This document shows positions 17,492 to 25,787 of a DNA stretch of 44,054 nt, one piece after another (the first letter of the stretch is position 1; every line of letters begins with the position of its first letter). Below the pieces are notes generated by a model, which was given only the letters and a program-made list of their open reading frames with translations, was not told the DNA's origin and did not search any database. The translations under genes were made by a program, and so were the position numbers. This DNA is from Cyanobacteria bacterium REEB459 (lineage in GTDB: Bacteria > Cyanobacteriota > Cyanobacteriia > Phormidesmidales > Phormidesmidaceae): the NCBI GenBank assembly GCA_018970085.1, contig JAGWXD010000025.1, positions 1 through 44,054 on the forward strand, in the 5' to 3' direction.

Positions 17492-17800
17492 CTAGTTCTA
17501 TTTAAATTACAGGTATAACAACCCAGTTTGATTCTTGAAAAATCCTCGGACTCAATGGCCTGCGGGGCAACGAAAGCAGTCTGAGTACATCTAGAAGCGA
17601 TCAGTCCGGATTGCTATATTAAATTCCTGGGGTATGACGCTGATTGATTGGCCTCAGGGGTTTGCTCTGCGCCTGCTGAGATGGTTTTCTGCCTCCATCC
17701 CCAAAGCCTCTACCTGATTGTCAGCCAGATTTGAGGATGGAGAAGAAAACCGCCTGCACCAACCAGCTAAATCCCGACTAGGGGATCAAGCTCTGACGGG
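17492..17800. other. 3' region between groL and its terminators
   Basis: About 309 bp with no convincing ORF. It contains a long imperfect hairpin at 17683-17751 (listed separately). If groL transcription ends at the tandem hairpins, this is an unusually long 3' UTR. Confidence 0.4.
17683..17751. other. Long imperfect hairpin downstream of groL
   Basis: GGTTTTCTGCCTCCATCC (17683-17700) pairs with GGATGGAGAAGAAAACC (17735-17751) with one small internal loop. It extends inward by CAAA/TTTG past a mismatch, giving roughly 19 paired bases around a 24-nt loop. It lies 50 bp beyond the groL stop codon. It is not T-flanked, so it may be an mRNA 3' stabiliser or the remnant of a small mobile repeat. 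Confidence 0.6.
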
Positions 17801-19441
<1,641 letters not shown>

Positions 19442-19514
19442 TTAACTAGTCTCCTTTTATAGTGCGGTAATAGTCATCAGTGGAATAAAACTGCTAAGGG
19501 TGGCCATTGGCCAA

Positions 19515-19826
19515 TCAGGCCAGGGCCGCTAGAATATCGGACTCTCGCAGTAGCACGTACTCTTCGTTGCCGAGCTTGATATCGGTGCCGGCATACTTGG
19601 AGTAGAGCACCCGATCTCCCACCTTCACTTCCAATACCTGGTAAACGCCATCATCATTACGCTTGCCAGGGCCTACCTGCGCCACTTCCCCCACCTGGGG
19701 CTTTTCCTTGGCAGTATCAGGTAGAAGAATGCCGCCAGCGGTTTTTTCTTCAGCGTCGCTAACCTTGACTAAAATGCGATCGCCCAGGGGTTTTACCGTT
19801 GACACACTCAGGGTAACAGCGGCCAT
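19515..19826 (-). CDS. groES: Co-chaperonin GroES
   Basis: A 103-aa GroES with the expected blocks [24 protein letters not shown] (mobile loop), [15 protein letters not shown] and [12 protein letters not shown]. Two ATGs lie close together. GGAGG is followed immediately by the first (19832) but is 6 nt from the second (19826), so the second, giving MAAVTLSV, is the likely start. First gene of the groES-groL operon, downstream of the CIRCE element. Confidence 0.97.
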   Translation of the reverse strand: MAAVTLSVSTVKPLGDRILVKVSDAEEKTAGGILLPDTAKEKPQVGEVAQVGPGKRNDDGVYQVLEVKVGDRVLYSKYAGTDIKLGNEEYVLLRESDILAALA

Positions 19827-19877
19827 AATCATCCTCCAAAACTCTAGGTCATCAGAATAAACAGCAGAAGAATAGAG

Positions 19878-19904
19878 TTGGCACTCTCATCTCCCGAGTG
19901 CTAA
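19878..19904. promoter_or_regulatory. CIRCE operator of groESL
   Basis: TTGGCACTC-N9-GAGTGCTAA. It matches the CIRCE consensus (TTAGCACTC-N9-GAGTGCTAA) at all but one base, with the exact 9-bp spacer. It lies about 51 bp upstream of the GroES start. The heat-shock repressor HrcA is known to bind this element and repress groESL at normal temperature. Confidence 0.95.
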
Positions 19905-20024
19905 TTTAGCCAACTCCAGGCCAGACAGGCAATTCTTCTGTAGGTGTGGGTTGCCGAACTTCTCCCCCCAGGCCTTACACTGAATAGAGACAGGGTTTGT
20001 AAAGAAAAATTTCGGTGAGCGATT

Positions 20025-20852
20025 GTGATTAAAGCCATAGCCAAGCCGGGTCAAGCGTCCCGGGTAGATTTACCCCTCCGTACGCTCTGGGCCGATACCC
20101 TGACGGTTTTTTGGGGCGACTGGTTAGACCTGCGGGTGCGCATTCCCCAGGTGGCGGCCTCCGGATTGGTTTCGCCGCTGATCTATATTCTGGCCTTTGG
20201 CCTGGGGCTGGGCAGCGCCATTGACCAGGTGGCTACCCCCTCAGCCGGGGATACCTACCTGGAGTTTATTTTGCCGGGCATGGTGGCCCTCTCCTCTATG
20301 GTGATTAGTTTTGGCGGCACCACCTTTTCGATTTGCGGCGATCGCCTGTTTACCAAAACCTTTGAGGAAATGTTACTCTACCCGGTTCATCCCCTGGCGC
20401 TCCATCTGGGTAAGATGCTGGCGGGCATTGTCCGGGGGCTGATGACCGCCTCTACCGTGATGTTGGTGGCCGTTCTCTTTACCCATAAATTCTGGAGCTT
20501 TGTAAATCCTCTATTTTTGCTGGTGGTGGTACTCAACTGTGCCGTCTTTGCTGGGCTGGGGGTCATTGTGGGGCTAAATGTAAAGTCCCTGGAAAGTGTG
20601 GGTTTATTTAACAACTTTCTGATTGTGCCCATGTCCTTTTTGGGGGGGACCTTTTTCGATCCCACTCCCCTGCCCGTGGCCCTAAAGACGATTGTGTATT
20701 TGTTACCCCTGACCTACACCACCCTGGGACTGCGGGCCGCTGCCTACAAACCCCTGGCGGATTTTCCTTGGTATAGCCTACCGGTGCTGTTAGCGGGGGC
20801 GGTGGGGTTGGCCTTTATGGGCGCTTACCAGTTTTCCCATCAACAAGATTAG
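20025..20852 (+). CDS. ABC-2 type transporter permease (NodJ/DrrB-like)
   Basis: A 275-aa membrane protein with about six hydrophobic segments. The conserved stretch YLEFILPGMVALSSMVISFG and the late LIVPMSFLGGTFFDPTPLP are typical of ABC-2 export permeases. The start is a GTG at 20025. Another GTG lies 9 bp upstream. No ATPase gene lies beside it, so the partner must be encoded elsewhere. Its last 38 bp overlap the end of purN on the other strand. The substrate cannot be inferred. Confidence 0.88.
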   Translation: MIKAIAKPGQASRVDLPLRTLWADTLTVFWGDWLDLRVRIPQVAASGLVSPLIYILAFGLGLGSAIDQVATPSAGDTYLEFILPGMVALSSMVISFGGTTFSICGDRLFTKTFEEMLLYPVHPLALHLGKMLAGIVRGLMTASTVMLVAVLFTHKFWSFVNPLFLLVVVLNCAVFAGLGVIVGLNVKSLESVGLFNNFLIVPMSFLGGTFFDPTPLPVALKTIVYLLPLTYTTLGLRAAAYKPLADFPWYSLPVLLAGAVGLAFMGAYQFSHQQD

Positions 20853-21492
20853 CCCTGTCTAAAGCTGCCAGGGCAATGGCAGCTGGATAGATGCGGTATT
20901 CCTGGGCTTGAATGCGGGCTTGTAGGGCGGCAACACTATCTTGTGGGTATACCGGCACCCCTGCCTGGATAATAATCGGGCCCCTATCTACCTGGATCTC
21001 AACATGGTGCACCGTGCAGCCCGATAGCTTTACCCCGGCCGCTAGAGCCTGGTCGACAGCATGGGTGCCTGGAAAACTGGGTAACAGACTGGGGTGAATA
21101 TTTAACACCTGACGGGGGAAGGCCTCGATCAAGACCTGGGTGACACAGCGCATCCAGCCAGCCATGATCACCCAGTTTGCTTGATAGGTAGCTAAGGTTT
21201 GAATAATATCTAGATCGAGAGCTTCGCGACTAGGGTAATGGCGGTGGTTTAGGAGAACGCTGGGCAAGCCCAGACCCCTGGCTCGATCGACTACCCCAGC
21301 ACCAGGGTTGTTGTAAATCACCACTTGAATGGTGGCGTGCAACTCTTGGCGCTGAATCGAAGCAGCGATCGCCTCTAGATTGGTCCCCCGGCCGGAGGCC
21401 AGCACCCCCAGCTTTAAAGGTTGGCTAAACCGGGGCCAGCAGGAGGGTAGACTGGGCGAGACCAAAACAGAGTCAGGACTGACAAGGGCCAT
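20815..21492 (-). CDS. purN: Phosphoribosylglycinamide formyltransferase
   Basis: A 225-aa GART enzyme of purine synthesis that transfers a formyl group from 10-formyl-THF to GAR. Diagnostic motifs are LGVLASGRGTNLEAI at the N-terminus, IMAGWMR, the catalytic NIHPSLLPSFPG and HHVEIQVDRGPII. The first ~26 residues are a Ser/Pro-rich extension compared with E. coli PurN. The 3' end overlaps the ABC-2 permease gene by 38 bp in convergent orientation. Confidence 0.95.
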   Translation of the reverse strand: MALVSPDSVLVSPSLPSCWPRFSQPLKLGVLASGRGTNLEAIAASIQRQELHATIQVVIYNNPGAGVVDRARGLGLPSVLLNHRHYPSREALDLDIIQTLATYQANWVIMAGWMRCVTQVLIEAFPRQVLNIHPSLLPSFPGTHAVDQALAAGVKLSGCTVHHVEIQVDRGPIIIQAGVPVYPQDSVAALQARIQAQEYRIYPAAIALAALDRANLVDGKTGKRP

Positions 21493-21660
21493 AGACAGAT
21501 CACCACTGTAGATCGCTGGTACAACTAGTTAGTACAGATAGCTGGGGGAAAAGCCGGATTGGCAGGTTTTTGTAGAACCGGGCCCTAATCCAGCCAATAA
21601 ACTGTACCATTCTGTTCAAGCTATTCCCTAGCCAGCCCTACCCAGTTGATTAAAGTAACT

Positions 21661-22563
21661 ATGCTGAAGTTTTTCACCCAGTTTGACTACCTGTTTAGAG
21701 AAACCCTGCTGGGCCTGAGGCGGGGAGGATGGATGAACTGGGCGGCGATCAGCACGATTACGGTGCTGTTGTTTCTATTTGGCATTAGTTTGCAGTCAAC
21801 CTGGCAACTGGAGCGATTACTAAACCAATTTGGCAGCCAGCTAGAAGTGCAGGCCTATTTAGAAACCGGCTTTCAGTCCGCCGATTTAAAGCCCGTGGTG
21901 GAAGCGATTCCCGATGTGGTGGGGGTGACTCCGGTCAGTAAGGAAGAGGCCTGGGCCAGTCTGATTAAGGATTTAGGTGTTTCCAACATTGAGGCGGCCA
22001 CGACCCAACTGAAGGGCAATCCCCTGGTGGATGAACTCAAGGTTAAGGCCAGGAATGCCCGGGCCGTGCCCACCGTTGCCAGCCAGTTGCAGCAGGTGAA
22101 GGGGATCGATGAGGTGCGCTACATCAATGAGGCGGTGATTCGTCTAGCCCAGATTAATGCCGGCTTGCGTTGGACCAGCGCCTTTGTCATTGGAATTTTA
22201 ACCCTGACCGCTACAGCCGTCATTACCACAACCATTCGTCTGATTGTGCTGGCCCGACGGCGAGAAATAGAGGTGATGCAATTGGTGGGAGCCACCCAGG
22301 TGTGGATTTACCTGCCGTTTATTCTGCAAGGAGCTGTTTTTGGCATTGTCGGGGCTACCCTGGCCTGGGGGCTGTTGTTTGCGATTCAGCGGTTTTTAGC
22401 TGAACTAGCGGCCCAACAGGCTGACTTCGTTCAGTTTCTGGCCCAGGGGTTAAGTCTTACCCCCCAGCAACTAATTATTTTGCCGGCAGCCTTAGTGGGG
22501 CTTGGCACCCTGGTGGGGCTGATGGGTAGTTTACTGGCGGTGCGGCGGTTTTCCCTGCGGTAG
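21661..22563 (+). CDS. ftsX: Cell division protein FtsX-like permease
   Basis: A 300-aa protein with the FtsX layout. A cytoplasmic N-terminus (MLKFFTQFDYLFRETLLGLR) leads into one transmembrane helix near 35-50, then an extracellular domain (about 55-165), then three helices. The C-terminal part contains IRLIVLARRREIEVMQLVGA, typical of FtsX. FtsX with FtsE regulates septal peptidoglycan hydrolases. ftsE is not adjacent here. I chose the ATG at 21661 over the in-frame TTG at 21646. Confidence 0.92.
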   Translation: MLKFFTQFDYLFRETLLGLRRGGWMNWAAISTITVLLFLFGISLQSTWQLERLLNQFGSQLEVQAYLETGFQSADLKPVVEAIPDVVGVTPVSKEEAWASLIKDLGVSNIEAATTQLKGNPLVDELKVKARNARAVPTVASQLQQVKGIDEVRYINEAVIRLAQINAGLRWTSAFVIGILTLTATAVITTTIRLIVLARRREIEVMQLVGATQVWIYLPFILQGAVFGIVGATLAWGLLFAIQRFLAELAAQQADFVQFLAQGLSLTPQQLIILPAALVGLGTLVGLMGSLLAVRRFSLR

Positions 22564-22605
22564 CGAAGGGCGAAGATAGCCGTTTTACCCCCTGACCAGG
22601 GTGAG

Positions 22606-22651
22606 ACCGCGCCAGCTCCCCGGTCTGCTTAGCAGTGCCAGCTGGCGCGGT
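22606..22651. terminator. Hairpin terminator between convergent ftsX and ABC exporter
   Basis: ACCGCGCCAGCT (22606-22617) pairs perfectly with AGCTGGCGCGGT (22640-22651). The loop contains a nested CTGC-TTA-GCAG stem. It lies 42 bp after the ftsX stop and 14 bp before the stop of the opposing gene. The T-tract is poor, so efficiency is uncertain. Confidence 0.65.
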
Positions 22652-22665
22652 TATGGGGTTTCAGG

Positions 22666-24459
22666 CTAGACTGCACCAGGGGCTACCTGGGCTCCCATTT
22701 GAATTTGCCAGAGGCTGGCATAGAGGCCTGGCTGGGCCAGGAGCTCTTCGTGGGTGCCGGCTTCCACTAACTGGCCAGCTTCCATTACGTAGATTCGGTG
22801 AGCCTTACGAACGGTGGAGAGGCGATGGGCAATGGCAACCGTGGTGCGGTTTTGGGTAATTTTTTCCAGCGATCTCTGGATCGCTGCCTCGGTTTCGTTA
22901 TCCACCGCAGAGGTGGCCTCATCGAGAACTAAAATGGGTGGGTTTTTGAGAATGGCCCGGGCGATCGCCAGCCGCTGGCGCTGCCCTCCTGAAAGCTTTT
23001 GGCCGCGCTCTCCCACCAGAGTATGGTAGCCCTGGGGTAGGGCCTGGATAAAGCCGTCGGCCTCTGCCATTTGGGCCGCCCAGGCGATCTCCTCAGGACT
23101 AGCCTCAAAACTACCGTAGGCAATATTTTCTGCCACGGTGCCGTGGAATAGAAACACATCTTGACTGACCAGGCCAATCGCCCGCCGCAAATCGCCAGGG
23201 TTGAGGTCTCGAAGATCCAGTCCATCCAGGGTAATGCGGCCCTGATCAACCTCGTAAAAACGCAATAGCAATTTTACCAGGGTACTTTTGCCTGAGCCGG
23301 TTGACCCCACAATGGCAATGGTTTGCCCGGATGGAATGGATAGACTCAGGTGCTGCAGGACAGGTTGACGATTGGGGTAGGTAAAGCTAACATCGGCGAA
23401 CTCAATATGGCCCTCAATCTGGCTGGTCGCCAGACGGTGTTGACCAGGACAAATGGCCAGGGGGCTATCTAGCAGGTCCATAACCCGCTGGGTTGAAGCC
23501 ATGGCCCGTTGATATTGATCTAGAGTTTCCCCTAACCGGGTGAGGGGCCAGAGTAACCGCTGGGTAATGAATACCAGCACACTGTAGGTGCCCACCGCCA
23601 GATGACCAGCCACCGTCGCCAGGCCGCCATAGACCAGAGTGGCGGTAAAGCCAAATAAAATCAACACCCGAATCAGGGGAATAAATAGGGCGCTCAAGGC
23701 GATTGCCCGCTGGTTACTGAGGCGGTAGGCTTCACTTTCTGCCCTCACCCGATCAATTTCGTAGGCTTCGGCTGTAAAACTTTTAATCGTCATCATGCCA
23801 GCCAGATTGTTGGCTAGACGACTATTGAGCAAGCCCACCTGTTCTCGCACCTGGGCGTAGCGCGGGGCCAGTAGGCGTTGAAAGGCGATCGCGCCCCAGA
23901 TAATCAAGGGCATGGGCAGCATGGCCCACCAGGCTACCCCTGGTGCCAGGATAAAAAAGGCGGATCCAATTAGAATCACCGTGGTAATTACCTGTAAAAC
24001 CTCATTGGCACCCCGGTCTAAGAATCGCTCCAACTGATTAATATCGTCATTGAGGATGGCCATCAGTCGACCACTACTGCGGTCTTCAAAGTAGGCCAGA
24101 TCTAAACCTTGCAAGTGGGCATAGGCATCAATACGCAGATCCTTTTGAATCGACTGGGCCAGATTACGCCACAACACATCGTAGGCATACTCAAACAAAG
24201 ACTCTAAGCCCCAGATCACCACAGTTAGGGTCGCCAGCGCCATAAATTGGGTAGTAATGGAGCGGATTCCCCAGTGGCCAATCCAGGAATTTTGCTGTTT
24301 GACCACCACATCGACCGCCAGACCAATCAGGACCGGGGGGGCCAGATCAAAGGTTTTGTTTAATACCGAGCATAGGCTGGCCTGCCAGATTCGATGGCGG
24401 TAGCGGTGACCGTAGCGCAATAACCGATGGAGGGGGTTGAGGGATGAAGGGGAAACCAT
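22666..24459 (-). CDS. ABC exporter, fused permease and ATPase (MsbA/MDR type)
   Basis: About 597 aa from the ATG at 24459 ([17 protein letters not shown]). Another ATG lies at 24483. The N-terminal ABC exporter domain (~1-320) has six helices. The ATPase (~350-590) shows Walker [10 protein letters not shown], the Q-loop VSQDVFLF, signature LSGGQRQR, Walker [13 protein letters not shown] and the H-loop IAHRLST, so it should be active. Half-transporters of this type export lipids or hydrophobic compounds. The substrate is unknown and the neighbours give no hint. Confidence 0.9.
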   Translation of the reverse strand: MVSPSSLNPLHRLLRYGHRYRHRIWQASLCSVLNKTFDLAPPVLIGLAVDVVVKQQNSWIGHWGIRSITTQFMALATLTVVIWGLESLFEYAYDVLWRNLAQSIQKDLRIDAYAHLQGLDLAYFEDRSSGRLMAILNDDINQLERFLDRGANEVLQVITTVILIGSAFFILAPGVAWWAMLPMPLIIWGAIAFQRLLAPRYAQVREQVGLLNSRLANNLAGMMTIKSFTAEAYEIDRVRAESEAYRLSNQRAIALSALFIPLIRVLILFGFTATLVYGGLATVAGHLAVGTYSVLVFITQRLLWPLTRLGETLDQYQRAMASTQRVMDLLDSPLAICPGQHRLATSQIEGHIEFADVSFTYPNRQPVLQHLSLSIPSGQTIAIVGSTGSGKSTLVKLLLRFYEVDQGRITLDGLDLRDLNPGDLRRAIGLVSQDVFLFHGTVAENIAYGSFEASPEEIAWAAQMAEADGFIQALPQGYHTLVGERGQKLSGGQRQRLAIARAILKNPPILVLDEATSAVDNETEAAIQRSLEKITQNRTTVAIAHRLSTVRKAHRIYVMEAGQLVEAGTHEELLAQPGLYASLWQIQMGAQVAPGAV

Positions 24460-24658
24460 GGGTGGAAATATCCAAAGAGACATTATCAAACACTGCTCAG
24501 CAGCGATCTCCGCAACGAATCCGGTCCTGGGTACTATAGCCCCAGCCCGGGTAAGCCGGCAGTCAACTAACGGGCTGGCGAGAGGGCCAGGTAATTGAGT
24601 TGAACTACGGATGACTCCCTGTTAGAGTTTGCGTAAGTTGATTTTAGTAGCAACAAGT

Positions 24659-24691
24659 CTGGAGGAAAGCATCCTCTGGTTAATCCTCCAG
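24659..24691 (+). other. Inverted repeat in the leader of the CheY-like gene
   Basis: CTGGAGGA (24659-24666) and TCCTCCAG (24684-24691) form an 8-bp stem with a 17-nt loop. It ends directly at the likely ribosome site GGAGG (24692-24696) of the response-regulator gene. TCCTCC could otherwise pair with a GGAGG, so it may influence translation. Confidence 0.45.
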
Positions 24692-24704
24692 GGAGGCGCA
24701 GGTG

Positions 24705-25067
24705 ATGAGTACGGTATTAATTGTCGACGATAGTTCAACCTTGCGAGAGATGATTGCGGGTCTGTTAACCAAAGCCGGTTTAACCGTTGTAGAAGCCAGA
24801 GATGGGGCTGAAGCTCAGGCCATGATTGAGGTGAAACCACCCGACCTGGTGGTCCTCGATATTGTGATGCCCAATATGAATGGCTACGAACTTTGCCGCT
24901 GGTTGAAACGCAATGGCACAACTAAGACCATACCGGTGATTCTTTGTTCTTCCAAGGGAGAGGAACATGACCACTACTGGGGCTTAAAACAGGGGGCAGA
25001 CGCTTACATCAGCAAACCCTTTCACCCTGAAGACATGGTGAATACGGTCAAACAGTTGCTGCGATAG
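24705..25067 (+). CDS. CheY-like response regulator (PilH/PixH type)
   Basis: A 120-aa stand-alone receiver domain. The phosphorylation site is the Asp in VVLDIVMPNMNGYE, with the acidic pair in LIVDDSS, the switch Ser in ILCSSKG and Lys in YISKPF. Single receivers ending this way act in chemotaxis-like and type IV pilus phototaxis systems in cyanobacteria. No kinase or methyl-accepting protein is adjacent. ATG at 24705 is preceded by GGAGG; a GTG three bases upstream is also possible. Only 9 bp separate its stop from that of the convergent next gene. Confidence 0.9.
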   Translation: MSTVLIVDDSSTLREMIAGLLTKAGLTVVEARDGAEAQAMIEVKPPDLVVLDIVMPNMNGYELCRWLKRNGTTKTIPVILCSSKGEEHDHYWGLKQGADAYISKPFHPEDMVNTVKQLLR

Positions 25068-25076
25068 GTGATTGCC

Positions 25077-25343
25077 TCAGGACCGGCTTTCCAGGCGAAA
25101 TAGCAGAACCACCCCCAGCAAAACCGCCAGCTGAATCCCTAGGTTAGGCAGAATGGGGCCAACTTCAGCCCCTGCAATTAAGCGAGTCACCATAATCAAC
25201 GCCCCTATGGCCCCTGAGGCTCCAGCGGTAGCGTATATGACTTTGCGTAGCCCCCGGTAGGGAGCTTTGGCCTCCGCCCTCAGACGAGTATATTGGTCTG
25301 GCTTGAGAGCGGAGGGCGATGAATGGGTAGGATCGACTGGCAT
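25077..25343 (-). CDS. DUF3493-family membrane protein
   Basis: An 88-aa protein with the pattern LRAEAKAPYRGLRKVIYATAG followed by SGAIGALIM, which I associate with DUF3493, a family of cyanobacteria and plastid-bearing organisms. Two hydrophobic segments (about 37-57 and 63-83) indicate a small membrane protein. Function is not established. It starts at the ATG ending at 25343 and converges with the CheY-like gene. Confidence 0.78.
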   Translation of the reverse strand: MPVDPTHSSPSALKPDQYTRLRAEAKAPYRGLRKVIYATAGASGAIGALIMVTRLIAGAEVGPILPNLGIQLAVLLGVVLLFRLESRS

Positions 25344-25456
25344 AAACTCGATTTTATAGCGGGTCTCAAGGTAGCTAGAGCGGTGAGGATAGGCGATCGC
25401 AGCATCACCCTTCTGGCCTGGTCCTACCCTGTTGTTATATTATCGTAAGCGAGTTT

Positions 25457-25528
25457 GCCGATGTGGCTCAGTGGTAGAGCACTCGATTCGTAATCGAGCG
25501 GTCGCGGGTTCAAATCCCGCCATCGGCT
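25457..25528 (+). tRNA. tRNA-Thr (anticodon CGU)
   Basis: A 72-nt cloverleaf: acceptor GCCGATG/CATCGGC, D-arm GCTC...GAGC, anticodon stem CTCGA/TCGAG with loop TTCGTAA (anticodon CGT), T-arm GCGGG-TTCAAAT-CCCGC and discriminator T. CCA is not encoded. Confidence 0.97.
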
Positions 25529-25700
25529 TTCAGACCAGCGGGGACTTCAGGGACCCAGCAGGCAGGTTTTAGGGTGACAGCTAGGAGGGTAATCTAGAGG
25601 CTAGTCAGGGGCCGGAAACCTGCTAATATCTAAAAAACAACGAATATGGTTAGAAGCCAGGATATAGATAAAACCACGGGGCTTTTCAAACCATTTTCAG

Positions 25701-25773
<73 letters not shown>

Positions 25774-25787
25774 TTGGCCTATATGTT

